In this document: piece after piece, positions 19,264-28,817 of the stretch
Layout of the letters: the number at the start of each line of letters is the position of its first letter
Numbering within the stretch: the stretch's first letter is position 1
NCBI RefSeq assembly: GCF_000154705.2
Contig: NZ_CM002917.1
Coordinates: 1,382,461 to 1,446,460, forward strand
Reading direction: 5' to 3'
DNA: 64,000 nt
Source: Hoeflea phototrophica DFL-43
GTDB taxonomy: Bacteria > Pseudomonadota > Alphaproteobacteria > Rhizobiales > Rhizobiaceae
Notes under the pieces: generated by a model
The model's input: the letters and a program-made list of their open reading frames with translations, nothing else
The model's database searches: none
What the model was told of the DNA's origin: nothing
Position numbers and translations under genes: made by a program

Positions 19264-19999
19264 AGCAACACACAAAGCGCCGCGCACTCCAGCACGCGTC
19301 TGGATCGCCATTGTGCTGGTGCCGGCGGCTCTCGTTGTGCTGGCTGCGCTTGGCACCTGGCAGGTCCAGCGCCTGATCTGGAAAGAGAACCTGTTGGCCG
19401 CGATTGAACAGCGCAGCCAGGCCGAGCCGGTCGGCTTGCCGGAAATCCAATCTGCGCTTGCGGCATCAGAGCCGATTGAATACCGCACCGCTTTTGCTGT
19501 CGGACGGTTCCTCAATGCCGGCGAACAGCATTTCTTTGCCACCTTCAATGGGCAGAGCGGCTTTTATGTCTACACGCCGCTCGAACTCGCCGATGGCCGT
19601 TTCCTGTTCGTCAATCGCGGCTTTGTGCCCTATGACCTCAAGGAGCCTGCGACCCGGCCCGAAAGCCTGCTGGAAGGCGAGCAGCGCATCAACGGTCTGG
19701 CCCGAGAAAAGCTCGAACAAAAGCCATCCATGGTGGTTCCGGACAATGACGAGCAGGCAAACATCTACTACTGGAAGGATCTCGACCTTATGGCCGCCAG
19801 GGCCGGCCTGCCGGCCGACAAGGTCTTGCCGTTCTTCCTTGATGCCGACGCCACGCCGGTTCCCGGCGGGCTGCCAAGGGGCGGTGTCACGGTGATCGAT
19901 CTGCCGAACAATCATTTGCAATACGCGATCACCTGGTACGGGTTGGCGCTTGCACTTGTTGCAGTGAGCCTTTTCGCCTGGTTGAGACGAAAATCCTGA
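19256..19999 (+). CDS. SURF1 family cytochrome oxidase biogenesis protein
   Basis: A 247-residue membrane protein with helices at both ends (about 16-36 and 222-243) around a periplasmic domain, the standard SURF1 layout. It assists insertion of haem A into subunit I. Family patterns include LGTWQVQRLIWKENLLAAIE near residues 33-52, FVNRGFVPYDLK, and the C-terminal NNHLQYAITWYGLALAL. It overlaps DUF983 by 8 bp. The next plus-strand gene (DUF1304) starts 69 bp later and is probably separate. Confidence 0.94.
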   Translation: MVEATHKAPRTPARVWIAIVLVPAALVVLAALGTWQVQRLIWKENLLAAIEQRSQAEPVGLPEIQSALAASEPIEYRTAFAVGRFLNAGEQHFFATFNGQSGFYVYTPLELADGRFLFVNRGFVPYDLKEPATRPESLLEGEQRINGLAREKLEQKPSMVVPDNDEQANIYYWKDLDLMAARAGLPADKVLPFFLDADATPVPGGLPRGGVTVIDLPNNHLQYAITWYGLALALVAVSLFAWLRRKS

Positions 20000-20067
20000 T
20001 TGCATCTGGCACCTGACCGCTCTGACATGGTACCGGGAATGACGGCAATCCGACGAAGGGTATTCAA

Positions 20068-20433
20068 GTGGCGGTTCTTGCACTGATCCTGGTGGCGCTT
20101 GTGGCGCTGGAGCATATCACCATTCTGGTGCTGGAGATGTTTCTCTGGACCTCGCCGCGTGGAATGAGAGCCTTCAACCTGAGCCGCGAACAGGCGGAAT
20201 CAACCAAGGTCATGGCGGCCAATCAGGGGCTCTACAACGGCTTTCTCGCCGCAGGCCTGATCTGGGCGCTGATCCATCCCGATGCAGCTGTCGCCTTTCA
20301 GCTCAAGCTGTTTTTCCTGGCATGTGTCGTCGTTGCCGGCCTCTATGGAGGCGCCACCGCTTCGCGTAAGATCCTTTTCATCCAGGCGTTGCCTGCAGCG
20401 CTGGCGATGATCGCCGTGATCGCCGCCCGCTGA
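20068..20433 (+). CDS. DUF1304 family membrane protein
   Basis: A 121-residue protein made almost entirely of four membrane helices, with the family features [17 protein letters not shown] near the start, a central [16 protein letters not shown] and a C-terminal [23 protein letters not shown]1304 members are small inner-membrane proteins of unknown function. It starts at a GTG (20068); no ATG lies in a suitable place and a GAAGG sequence is 9 nt upstream. It precedes ispH by 32 bp, so the two may share a transcript. Confidence 0.85.
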   Translation: MAVLALILVALVALEHITILVLEMFLWTSPRGMRAFNLSREQAESTKVMAANQGLYNGFLAAGLIWALIHPDAAVAFQLKLFFLACVVVAGLYGGATASRKILFIQALPAALAMIAVIAAR

Positions 20434-20465
20434 GACCCGGACCGTATGAACAAGCAGATGAGACC

Positions 20466-21464
20466 ATGACCAAAACTCCCCTGACCATAAGGCTTTGCGG
20501 TCCGCGCGGATTCTGCGCCGGTGTAGACCGCGCGATCCAGATCGTGGTGCTGGCGATCAAGAAATATGGTGCGCCGGTCTATGTCCGCCACGAGATTGTG
20601 CACAACCGCTTTGTGGTTGAGGGCCTCGAGACGCTTGGCGCAGTTTTTGTCGAAGAGCTCGACGAAATCCCCGCCGAGCATCAGAGCCAGCCGGTAATCT
20701 TCTCCGCCCATGGTGTCCCGAAATCGGTGCCGGCGGATGCCGAACAACGCAATCTGTTCTTCCTCGACGCCACCTGTCCGCTGGTTTCCAAGGTCCACAA
20801 ACAGGCCATGCGGCACGAACGCCAGGGCCGCCATGTGGTCCTCATCGGCCACAAGGGGCACCCGGAAGTCATCGGCACCATGGGCCAATTGCCACCCGGT
20901 GCTGTGACGCTGGTCGAAACTGTCGAAGACGTTGATGCGTTTGAACCCGCTGACCCCGCAGCTCTGGGCTTTGTCACCCAGACCACCCTGTCGGTCGATG
21001 ACACCGCGGATGTGATTGCCCGGCTGGGCGAGCGGTTTCCACTGATAAACGCGCCGGCTGCAGAATCGATCTGCTACGCCACCACCAACCGCCAGGAAGC
21101 GGTCAAACAGGCGGCACCGGGTTGCGATCTGTTCGTCGTGGTTGGCGCGCCCAATTCCTCCAATTCCAAGCGGCTGGTGGAAGTGGCGCTCAAGGCAGGT
21201 GCGAAACGCTCGATCCTGCTGCAGCGCGCTCACGAGATCGACTGGGATGCGGTGGGCGATATCGGCCTGCTTGGCGTGTCGGCCGGGGCCTCGGCCCCCG
21301 AGGTCGTGGTCAACGAGATCATCGAGGCTTTCAGGGAGCGCTTCGATGCGACCATCGAGCTTGCCGAGACCGTGAAAGAGACCGAGAATTTTCTGGTCAA
21401 CCGCGAGCTTCGTGATGTCGAATTGACGGCCGCCGATATGGCCTTCGTCAACGGAGTGCGGTGA
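20466..21464 (+). CDS. ispH: 4-hydroxy-3-methylbut-2-enyl diphosphate reductase
   Basis: A 332-residue iron-sulphur enzyme, last step of the methylerythritol phosphate pathway giving IPP and DMAPP. The three cluster cysteines are in [11 protein letters not shown] (C17), [12 protein letters not shown] (C104) and [10 protein letters not shown] (C203); the catalytic GHPEV motif and the terminal [12 protein letters not shown] substrate loop are also present. Length is normal. Its stop lies 2 bp before the thrB ATG, in a tight ispH-thrB-rnhA cluster conserved in rhizobia. Confidence 0.97.
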   Translation: MTKTPLTIRLCGPRGFCAGVDRAIQIVVLAIKKYGAPVYVRHEIVHNRFVVEGLETLGAVFVEELDEIPAEHQSQPVIFSAHGVPKSVPADAEQRNLFFLDATCPLVSKVHKQAMRHERQGRHVVLIGHKGHPEVIGTMGQLPPGAVTLVETVEDVDAFEPADPAALGFVTQTTLSVDDTADVIARLGERFPLINAPAAESICYATTNRQEAVKQAAPGCDLFVVVGAPNSSNSKRLVEVALKAGAKRSILLQRAHEIDWDAVGDIGLLGVSAGASAPEVVVNEIIEAFRERFDATIELAETVKETENFLVNRELRDVELTAADMAFVNGVR

Positions 21465-21466
21465 CG

Positions 21467-22447
21467 ATGGCGGTTTACACCGATGTGAGCGAAGATCAGC
21501 TCAAGTCCTTCCTGACCGAGTATGATGTTGGAACGCTGCTCTCCTGCAAGGGCATTGCGGAAGGTGTCGAAAACTCGAACTTCCTGCTCAAGACCACCAC
21601 CGGCTTCTACATTCTCACGCTTTATGAAAAGCGCGTGGCTGCGGCCGATCTGCCATTCTTTCTGGGGTTGATGGATCATCTGTCGCAAAACGGGCTCAGC
21701 TGCCCGCTGCCGATCCCGCGCCTTGATGGCGAGAGCCTGGGAGAGCTGGCAGGCCGGCCCGCAGCAATGGTCTCATTCCTGGATGGCGCGTGGCTGCGCA
21801 AGCCACAGGCGATCCACTGCCGCGAGGTGGGCCGCGCCATGGCGGAGATGCATGTGGCCGGCGCAGATTTTCAGATACGGCGCGAAAACGCACTGACCGT
21901 GGGCAACTGGCGTCCCCTGTGGGATGGCTCGCGCACGCGCGCGGATGAGGTGCAGCCGGGCCTGCGCGCCGAAATCGATCAGGCGCTTTCGGACCTTGAG
22001 CTCCACTGGCCGCAGGGCTTGCCCGAGGGAGTCATCCACGCCGATCTGTTTCCTGACAATGTGTTCTTCATCGAGGACAGTCTGTCGGGGCTGATCGATT
22101 TCTATTTCGCCTGCAATGATTTTCTCGCCTATGACGTCGCGATCTGCCTCAATGCCTGGTGTTTCGAGCCGGATGGTGCGTTCAACCTGACCAAGGGCAT
22201 GGCCCTGATCGATGGCTATCAGTCCGTGCGACCACTCTCAGCGGCCGAGGCCGAGGCGCTTCCGGTGCTTTCTCGCGGCGCGGCACTGCGTTTTTTCCTG
22301 ACCCGCCTGCATGACTGGCTGACGACCCCAGAGGGCGCGCTGGTGGTCAAGAAGGACCCGCTCGAATATCTGCGTAAGCTGCGCTTTCATCGGCAGATTG
22401 GCTCCAGCGTCGAGTACGGGCTGCGCCGAAAGGATATGGTTTCATGA
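21467..22447 (+). CDS. thrB: Homoserine kinase, aminoglycoside-phosphotransferase-fold type
   Basis: A 326-residue kinase that phosphorylates homoserine for threonine synthesis; thrC at 30.1 kb provides the following step. It is not the GHMP type of enterobacteria but the APH/choline-kinase fold found in pseudomonads and rhizobia: [20 protein letters not shown] at the start, [16 protein letters not shown] as nucleotide loop, the catalytic [13 protein letters not shown] and metal-binding [10 protein letters not shown]. The ATG at 21467 is preferred; a GTG at 21461 overlaps the ispH stop. It overlaps rnhA by 4 bp (ATGA). Confidence 0.95.
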   Translation: MAVYTDVSEDQLKSFLTEYDVGTLLSCKGIAEGVENSNFLLKTTTGFYILTLYEKRVAAADLPFFLGLMDHLSQNGLSCPLPIPRLDGESLGELAGRPAAMVSFLDGAWLRKPQAIHCREVGRAMAEMHVAGADFQIRRENALTVGNWRPLWDGSRTRADEVQPGLRAEIDQALSDLELHWPQGLPEGVIHADLFPDNVFFIEDSLSGLIDFYFACNDFLAYDVAICLNAWCFEPDGAFNLTKGMALIDGYQSVRPLSAAEAEALPVLSRGAALRFFLTRLHDWLTTPEGALVVKKDPLEYLRKLRFHRQIGSSVEYGLRRKDMVS

Positions 22448-22908
22448 AAAAGGTCGAGGTTTTCACCGACGGCGCCTGCTCCGGCAATCCCGGCCCCGGC
22501 GGCTGGGGCGCGATTCTGCGCTATGGCGAGATCGAGAAGGAAATGTCGGGCGGCGAAGCTGCGACCACCAACAACCGCATGGAGTTGCTGGCTGCGATCA
22601 ATGCCCTCAACGCGCTCAAGGGTGCCTGTGAGGTGGAGCTTCACACCGACAGCAAATATGTCATGGACGGCATCTCCAAGTGGATCCATGGCTGGAAGAA
22701 GAACGGCTGGAAAACGGCTGCGAAAAAGCCGGTGAAGAATGCCGAGCTCTGGCAAGCTCTCGAAGAGGCGCGCAAACCGCACAAGGTCAACTGGCACTGG
22801 GTCAAGGGCCATGCCGGTCATCCCGAAAACGAGCGGGCCGATGAACTGGCCCGCTTTGGCATGGAGCCCTACAAAAACAAAACGGCGCCCCGAAGGAGCG
22901 CCGGCTGA
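22444..22908 (+). CDS. rnhA: Ribonuclease HI
   Basis: A 154-residue nuclease that cuts the RNA strand of RNA-DNA hybrids, removing R-loops and primers. The acidic active site is complete: [16 protein letters not shown] (D9), [10 protein letters not shown] (E47), [11 protein letters not shown] (D69) and the last Asp in NERADELAR near 134, with the flexible GHAGHPEN loop just before. Start overlaps the thrB stop in ATGA. The C-terminal coding end contains a small GGCGC-N9-GCGCC stem that might help termination against the convergent peroxiredoxin gene. Confidence 0.97.
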   Translation: MKKVEVFTDGACSGNPGPGGWGAILRYGEIEKEMSGGEAATTNNRMELLAAINALNALKGACEVELHTDSKYVMDGISKWIHGWKKNGWKTAAKKPVKNAELWQALEEARKPHKVNWHWVKGHAGHPENERADELARFGMEPYKNKTAPRRSAG

Positions 22909-22929
22909 GTAAACTGGCCTGAGTGGCTC

Positions 22930-23415
22930 TCAGAGCTGCTCAAGCAGCGCCGAGGCTCCCGAGGTCACTGCCTGGCCCGGCGCGTCCTCGATGTTGAGAG
23001 CGGTCACCTTGCCATCCTCGACAATCATTGAATAGCGCTTGGAGCGCACACCCAGGGTGCCGGCGGAAAGATCCATTTCCATTCCGACAGCCTTGGTGAA
23101 GCTGGCGTCCCAGTCCGACAGATAGCGCAGCTTGCCCGCGCCGTTCGTGGCCTTCTCCCATGCTGCCATGACGAAGGCGTCATTGACCGAAATCACCGCG
23201 ATTTCATCCACGCCCTTGGCGAGAATGGCGTCGCGGTTCTCAAGATAGCCGGGCAGATGGTTGAGATGGCAGGTGGGCGTGAAAGCACCCGGAACCGCAA
23301 ACACAACGACCTTTTTGCCGCCAAACAGATCACCGCTTTGAACTTCGGTCATCCCGTCCGCGGTGGTTTCCTTGAAAGTTGCCTCTGGCAACTTGTCCCC
23401 AATAGCAATCGTCAC
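22930..23415 (-). CDS. Peroxiredoxin (Prx5-like)
   Basis: A 161-residue thiol peroxidase reducing hydrogen peroxide and organic peroxides. The peroxidatic cysteine sits in PGAFTPTCHLNHLPGY (C49), with the Prx5-type DEIAVISVNDAFVMAAWEK and the YSMIVEDGKVTALNIE end region. No second obvious resolving cysteine close to the C-terminus is present, so it is probably reduced by glutaredoxin or glutathione. It starts 97 bp downstream of the DsbD-like gene on the same strand and ends tail-to-tail with rnhA. Confidence 0.92.
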   Translation of the reverse strand: MTIAIGDKLPEATFKETTADGMTEVQSGDLFGGKKVVVFAVPGAFTPTCHLNHLPGYLENRDAILAKGVDEIAVISVNDAFVMAAWEKATNGAGKLRYLSDWDASFTKAVGMEMDLSAGTLGVRSKRYSMIVEDGKVTALNIEDAPGQAVTSGASALLEQL

Positions 23416-23512
23416 GTCGGCGCTCCCTGTGCTAGCCGTTGATAGACTCTCAAGATAAGGAATTGCACGGCGGATTTCGAGGGCTGTGAGCGTATTAATC
23501 GAACAGAGACGG

Positions 23513-24391
23513 TCAATTGGCTGCTGCGGTCACCGTGCCCAGGTTTTCATTCATTGCACGCCTGCCGAATGTGACGGTGGCGTCGATTGCATCAAGGTCG
23601 ATCCGGTCAGTGTCCTTGGGCAGTCGCTCTACCCGAACACTCCAGCGGGCCTCGCCGTCCGAATCCGAAATCAGTTTGGGTGGGGCGAAGGCAAAGCCGG
23701 GAGGTCCGGAGACAAACAGGTCAGGTGTCACGCTGGCTGGCCGGAATGCGGGCAGGGCGACTGCAATCTCGATCTGGGTCTGGCCGGGATCTGCGCGTGC
23801 ATCCGTGAGATGAAAATCCGTGCCTGCCGGCTCCGGAAGACTGGCCACGGCATCACTGACCAGGATTTTGGCACTCTTCGAAGCTATTGCGTCCGGCGGC
23901 AGGTCGACCGTCAGCTCGGCCTGAAACGGCACGCAGACCTTTTCGCAAATGCCGATGAAGGCCTGCGCGCGGATTTGGGCCGACCCGCTTGCGGTTCGAG
24001 TCAGAGTGAGTGGAAACCGCACTGGCGCGGTATACCCGGCCCAGACCGCATAGCCGTCATCGACCCGAACCGGCGGCGGATAGTCAAACGCCACCAAATC
24101 AATCCCGTTGCTCTGGGAAAAGTCGACAATCGGCGGAATTCCGGCGCTACCGGGGTCACGCCAATAGGTCTTCCATCCGGCATCAAGGTCCACATCAAGC
24201 ACGGCCATGATCTTTCCGTCGGCGCGCGGTTCGGGGTCGACAACCAGGCGCATGCGTCCGCCTTCAGTCTCTGCCCAGGCGCTTTCGGCGGACCACGCGG
24301 GTGCAACCGCCAGAGCGGTGACAAGCGCGGCCACGGCAAACGGCCTGAAAGCCTGCGGTGCGATGGTTGGAAGAGCGGAAAGTTTGATCAT
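23513..24391 (-). CDS. Periplasmic protein with DsbD N-terminal (nDsbD-like) domain
   Basis: A 292-residue exported protein. After a signal peptide (hydrophobic stretch about 17-30, cleavage near AWSAES) comes a domain with the pattern of the thiol:disulfide interchange protein DsbD alpha domain: WKTYWRDPGSAGIPP near 72-86, YPPPVRVDD, then GICEKVCVPFQAEL, whose two cysteines take the place of the redox pair. Unlike DsbD, no membrane or thioredoxin part follows, so it is a stand-alone domain; homologues in rhizobia are common and uncharacterised. It may accept electrons from a CcdA-like protein elsewhere. The peroxiredoxin gene follows. Confidence 0.8.
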   Translation of the reverse strand: MIKLSALPTIAPQAFRPFAVAALVTALAVAPAWSAESAWAETEGGRMRLVVDPEPRADGKIMAVLDVDLDAGWKTYWRDPGSAGIPPIVDFSQSNGIDLVAFDYPPPVRVDDGYAVWAGYTAPVRFPLTLTRTASGSAQIRAQAFIGICEKVCVPFQAELTVDLPPDAIASKSAKILVSDAVASLPEPAGTDFHLTDARADPGQTQIEIAVALPAFRPASVTPDLFVSGPPGFAFAPPKLISDSDGEARWSVRVERLPKDTDRIDLDAIDATVTFGRRAMNENLGTVTAAAN

Positions 24392-24558
24392 TGCAGCAAC
24401 CTACCGGATCAGAGGCTTGCAAATCCAATAAAACTCACTTGAGCCGACCTCATTTTTCCGTGACCGCTCAGTGTTTTCCAGTGAGACGCCAGCCATGGCC
24501 GCGCTTCGCTCCGCAATACAGGACTTTTCAAACCCCCAAAACTTGGTAGGCTCTCATC

Positions 24559-25188
24559 ATGTTTGCACTTGAAGATCATTTGTCGCGGCGCAAACGCGGC
24601 TGTCTGGACGGGCACTTCCTGCTGGCAATGCCGTCGATGAGCGACGAGCGTTTCGAACGCGCGGTCATTTTCGTGTGCGCGCATTCCGAAGACGGTGCCA
24701 TGGGGTTCATCCTCAACCAGCCGCAGCCCTTGAGCTTTGAAGAGCTGGTAGAGAACCTGGACCTCGACAGCCAGGAGCGCCGTGACGCCGACAAGAGCCG
24801 CAAGATCGGAATGAGCGAATGCGCCCGTAATTTCCCGATCCAGTTCGGCGGCCCCGTCGACCCGGGCCGTGGCTTTGTGCTGCACTCCGATGATTACATG
24901 ACTGAATCAACCATGCCGGTGAACGATGATCTCTGCCTGACGGCAACGATCGATATTCTGCGTGCGATCAAGGATGGCTGCGGTCCCGTGCGTGGCATGA
25001 TGCTGCTGGGCTATGCCGGCTGGGGGCCTGGGCAGCTTGAACAGGAGATGGCGGCCAACGCCTGGCTGAGTTGCCCCGCCAGCGATGACATCGTCTTCGA
25101 TCGGGACCATTCGGCAAAATATGACCGTGTCCTTAGCCACATGGGTGTGAGCCCGGCCATGCTGTCGATGGAAGCCGGTCACGCCTGA
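24559..25188 (+). CDS. yqgE: YqgE/AlgH family protein
   Basis: A 209-residue protein of the UPF0301 family. Typical sequence: [23 protein letters not shown] near residues 16-40, [32 protein letters not shown] and a C-terminal [20 protein letters not shown]. The family is widespread and structurally known, but the molecular role is unsettled; AlgH was linked to alginate regulation in Pseudomonas. No membrane segments. It diverges from the DsbD-like gene and is convergent with the GGDEF/EAL gene. Confidence 0.92.
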   Translation: MFALEDHLSRRKRGCLDGHFLLAMPSMSDERFERAVIFVCAHSEDGAMGFILNQPQPLSFEELVENLDLDSQERRDADKSRKIGMSECARNFPIQFGGPVDPGRGFVLHSDDYMTESTMPVNDDLCLTATIDILRAIKDGCGPVRGMMLLGYAGWGPGQLEQEMAANAWLSCPASDDIVFDRDHSAKYDRVLSHMGVSPAMLSMEAGHA

Positions 25189-25233
25189 ACCTGGCGAAGT
25201 CTTCAATTCCGAAGCCGAACATTCTGTGCCGGT

Positions 25234-28164
25234 TCAACTGGATTTGGCAACGGGAAAGCGTTCCTTGAGAAGCTTCTGCACGGAGTCCGCGCCAATCGGC
25301 GGTCCAAACAGGAAGCTCTGACCGTAGTCGCAGCCCATCTCCGAGAGTTGGATCGCGTCGTCTTCAGATGCCACGCCCTCGGCCACGACGCTCATGTCGA
25401 GATGCTTGGCCAAGTTGACGATCGAGCGGATCAGAATGCCGCCCTTCTCGGTTTGGTCGATAACCAGCGACTTGTCGATCTTGATCGTTTGGAACGGGAA
25501 ACGGGTGAGATAGGCCAGTGACGAATGGCCTGTTCCAAAATCATCCAGCGTAAGCCCGATGCCTGCCTCTGAAAGACGCGCCAGCGTCATCAGCGCCTGC
25601 TGCGGATTGTGCATCACAAGCGACTCAGTGAGTTCGAGCCGGAACTGCGAAGGTTCGCATCGCGAGGCGGAAATCGCCTTGATCACATCATTGCACAGGT
25701 CGCTCTTGAGCAACTGGGCGCTCGACAGATTGACTGACATGAACACCGGAACCTCGCCAATCGTCTCCTGCCAGATCGCCAGATCGTCGGCAGCGCGCTT
25801 GAGCGCGTACATGCCCAGTTCGAGAATCAGGTCGGATGTTTCGGCCACTGGAATGAACTCGGAGGGCGGAACCGTCCCGCGTTTTGGATCTTCCCAGCGC
25901 AACAAGGCCTCGAAACCGGCGATCTCGGCGTCTTTCAATTCGACAATTGGCTGGTAGACGAGCGTCAGCTCCTTGCGCTCAAGCGCCCGCCGCAGATCGC
26001 TTTCCAGCCTCTGCCTGTCGGAGCCGACCGTGCGGAAGGCCGGGCGGAACGGTTCGATCCGGTTGCCGCCAAAGCGCTTGGCCTGGTACATGGCGAGCTC
26101 AGCATCCTTGATCAGGTCTTCGGGCTGTGCGTCGCTTTCCACCCATGTAACCAGGCCGATCGAGGCCGTGAGCCGGATATCCTGTCCGGCAAAATCAATC
26201 GGCGCCGAGATGGCTTTGGAGATCGCCTCGGCCAGCGCGGCAACCTTCACCGCGTCCTGCTCGGAAACCAGCACCAGCCCGAACTGGTCCCCGGAAATCC
26301 GGGCCAGCGTATCGAGCGGCTTCAAAAGCCGTTTCAGGCGCCGGGTGAGCGCCAGCAGGATGGTATCGCCAACCGACATCCCCAATTTGTCGTTGACCTG
26401 TTTGAAACGGTCGATATCGATCATGAACACGCTGGGCCGCACTTCCGGGCTTTGCGCGGCAATGCTGATCATGGTCTGCAGACGGTCGACGAACAATTGC
26501 CGGTTGGGAAGCCCGGTCAGATTGTCATGCACCGCATCATGCAAAAGACGGTCTTCCGATGTCTTTTGCTCGGTCACATCGATGATGGTGCCGACACAAC
26601 GGATCACCTCGCCATTGGAACCGATCACAGGGCGGGCGCGCAGCGCCATCCAGTGATAATGGCCGTCTTCCGCACGCATCCGGAACTGGTGATTTAGCCG
26701 TCCCTTGCGGTGTTCGAGCAGAACATCGAGGGTGGTGCGGAAGCGGTCACGGTCATCTGCATGAACGCGCGGCAGCCAATTGCGGGCCGGCCCGGCGAGG
26801 GCTCCGGGGGAAAGACCCAATTGCGGCGACAGATCCGGTGATGTCACCACACGGTCGCGGGTCACGTCCCAGTCCCACACCGTATCCCCGGACCCCGCAA
26901 GCGCCATGGCCTGGCGCTCCATGTCGGAAAAGAGGCCCTGATGATAAGCGCCGCCGGCAAAGGCGTGCTGCATCACCGTAAAGCCCATCAAGAGCACGAT
27001 CAGCACCAGGCCGCCGCCCAGCGCGGGTTGAACGATGTCATTGGCCAGTTGCCCGGTCACGGTCACCCAAGCGCCGAAAAGCCAGCACAGGATCAGCGCC
27101 CAGGTCGGTATCAGCATTACCGCGCGGTCATACCGGTTGAAGCCCAGATAGGCGATCAGCGCCACCCCCGCGATTGCGGTTGCGGCAAACGAGATCCGGG
27201 CAATGCCCGACGCCACTGGCGGATCATAGATCGCCACGGCAAACAGCGCGCCCAGGCCCAGGATCCAGGCAACAGTCACATAGGACAGGTTGGTGTGCCA
27301 GCGGTTGAGATTGAGATAGGTGAACAGGAACACCACAAGCCCGGTGGCCAGCAGCACCTCGGTGCCCGCGCGCCAGATCCGCTCATCACCAGGTGTGATC
27401 AGGATCAGTTTCGACAAAAACCCGAAATCCACCGACACATAGGCAAGAACCGCCCAGGCAAGGGCTGCTGTCGCAGGCAGCATCGACGTGCCCTTGACCA
27501 CGAAGAGGATGGTCAGAAACACCGCTAGAAGTCCTGCGATGCCAAGCACGATGCCGCGATAAAGCGTGTAGGCGTTGACCGTGTCCTTGTACGCCTCCGG
27601 CTCCCACAGATAGATCTGCGGCAATTCCGGGGCCGCAAGTTCGGCAACAAAGGTGATGACCGTCCCCGGGTTGAGCGTGATCCGGAACACGTCGTCTTCA
27701 CTGCTCGGCACCCGGTCGAGGGCAAACCCCTCGCTGGGCGTGATTCCAAGAATGCGTGCCGATCCGAGATCCGGCCACAGCAGACCCGAAGCGACCAGCC
27801 GGAAATGCGGCGCCACAATCAGGCGATCGATCTGCTCATCGGTGACATTGGCCAGCGCAAACACTGCCCAATCACCCGAATGCTGGGCTGAGTTCGCGCG
27901 CACCTCGATCCGCCGGACGATACCGTCAGCCCCGGCTGCGGTGGAAACCTGGAAGGCTTCGCCGCGCTGATTGTAGATTTCCGTGGTCGCGGTGAGATCA
28001 AGTGCGGTGTCGTCGCGGCCGATCTTGACGGGTTCAATCGCCTGCGCCGCTGGTGCGGAAAACAGTGTCAGGCATAACGCCAGAAGGCCAAGCAGGAAGA
28101 GACCGCGATCAAACGCTGCCGCCCTGCCGCGACTGAACCGTCTGAAACCATGAAGACCTGTCAT
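25234..28164 (-). CDS. 7TM-PAS-GGDEF-EAL signalling protein (c-di-GMP turnover)
   Basis: A 976-residue membrane protein. Order: signal sequence, a periplasmic sensing domain (about 40-180), seven helices (about 190-400), a PAS domain (about 420-545), a GGDEF domain (about 550-710) and an EAL domain (about 720-970). The diguanylate cyclase motif reads RISGDQFGLV, so GGDEF is altered to SGDQF and cyclase activity is doubtful. The phosphodiesterase half keeps GFEALLRW, DDFGTGHSSL and VVAEGVASEDD, so c-di-GMP hydrolysis is the likely output. ATG 28164 overlaps the GNAT stop (ATGA); an in-frame ATG at 28203 is less likely. Last gene of the thrC run. Confidence 0.88.
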   Translation of the reverse strand: MTGLHGFRRFSRGRAAAFDRGLFLLGLLALCLTLFSAPAAQAIEPVKIGRDDTALDLTATTEIYNQRGEAFQVSTAAGADGIVRRIEVRANSAQHSGDWAVFALANVTDEQIDRLIVAPHFRLVASGLLWPDLGSARILGITPSEGFALDRVPSSEDDVFRITLNPGTVITFVAELAAPELPQIYLWEPEAYKDTVNAYTLYRGIVLGIAGLLAVFLTILFVVKGTSMLPATAALAWAVLAYVSVDFGFLSKLILITPGDERIWRAGTEVLLATGLVVFLFTYLNLNRWHTNLSYVTVAWILGLGALFAVAIYDPPVASGIARISFAATAIAGVALIAYLGFNRYDRAVMLIPTWALILCWLFGAWVTVTGQLANDIVQPALGGGLVLIVLLMGFTVMQHAFAGGAYHQGLFSDMERQAMALAGSGDTVWDWDVTRDRVVTSPDLSPQLGLSPGALAGPARNWLPRVHADDRDRFRTTLDVLLEHRKGRLNHQFRMRAEDGHYHWMALRARPVIGSNGEVIRCVGTIIDVTEQKTSEDRLLHDAVHDNLTGLPNRQLFVDRLQTMISIAAQSPEVRPSVFMIDIDRFKQVNDKLGMSVGDTILLALTRRLKRLLKPLDTLARISGDQFGLVLVSEQDAVKVAALAEAISKAISAPIDFAGQDIRLTASIGLVTWVESDAQPEDLIKDAELAMYQAKRFGGNRIEPFRPAFRTVGSDRQRLESDLRRALERKELTLVYQPIVELKDAEIAGFEALLRWEDPKRGTVPPSEFIPVAETSDLILELGMYALKRAADDLAIWQETIGEVPVFMSVNLSSAQLLKSDLCNDVIKAISASRCEPSQFRLELTESLVMHNPQQALMTLARLSEAGIGLTLDDFGTGHSSLAYLTRFPFQTIKIDKSLVIDQTEKGGILIRSIVNLAKHLDMSVVAEGVASEDDAIQLSEMGCDYGQSFLFGPPIGADSVQKLLKERFPVAKSS

Positions 28165-28784
28165 TCGCCGGACCTGGAGCTTTGCGTGCGCATGGAGTGC
28201 CAATCCTCGGCAACCAGCGCATACAGCAGGTGATCGCGCCAGGCGCCGTTGATTTTTAGATAGCCGTTCAAGTATCCCTCGCGCCGAAACCCGACCGCTT
28301 CCAGGAGGCGTTGACTCCTGGAATTGTCCGGAATACAGGCCGCCTCGATCCGGTGCAACCGCATGCTGTCAAACACATGGGGAAGGAGTGCAGTAAGAGC
28401 GTCGCGCATCAGGCCCTTGCCGGCGTGCTGTTCTCCCATCCAGTACCCCAATGTGCAACTCTCCGCCGCTCCGCGCCGGATCGCGCCAAGGGTTACCCCG
28501 CCCGCCAGCTGTCCGGAGGATTTGAGGCAGACAAACAAGGGCAGGGCCTGTCCGGCGGCGCGGTCTGCGTCGTAGCGCTGGATCCGGTAGCGAAAGGCGG
28601 CGCGTGTGAGGTCATCATGCGCCCAGCGGGGCTCCCAGGGCTCCAGAAAGTTGCGGCTTGCGTCGCGCAGGCGGCTCCATTCCAGATAGTCGCCCATCAC
28701 GGGATAGCGAAGACATGTCCGCTCCCCGTCGAGGCGGAATGATACCTGGCTCCGGCTGCGGAAGCGAAAAACCGACGACGCCAT
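28161..28784 (-). CDS. GNAT family N-acetyltransferase (RimJ/RimL type)
   Basis: A 207-residue acetyl-CoA transferase of the ribosomal-protein-acetyltransferase-like class. Seen are the substrate-side LRYPVMGDYLEWSRLRD at residues 26-42, the beta-4 LAGGVTLGAIRRGAAESCTLGYW, the acetyl-CoA loop EQHAGKGLMRDAL and RIEAACIPDNSRSQRLLEAVGFRREG. Such proteins acetylate N-termini or small molecules; the target is unknown. It lies 33 bp after the M16 peptidase gene and overlaps the following GGDEF/EAL gene by 4 bp. This order is kept in several rhizobia. Confidence 0.88.
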   Translation of the reverse strand: MASSVFRFRSRSQVSFRLDGERTCLRYPVMGDYLEWSRLRDASRNFLEPWEPRWAHDDLTRAAFRYRIQRYDADRAAGQALPLFVCLKSSGQLAGGVTLGAIRRGAAESCTLGYWMGEQHAGKGLMRDALTALLPHVFDSMRLHRIEAACIPDNSRSQRLLEAVGFRREGYLNGYLKINGAWRDHLLYALVAEDWHSMRTQSSRSGE

Positions 28785-28817
28785 AGCCCGATTTCCCTGA
28801 TGAGTTCTCGGCTTGGC

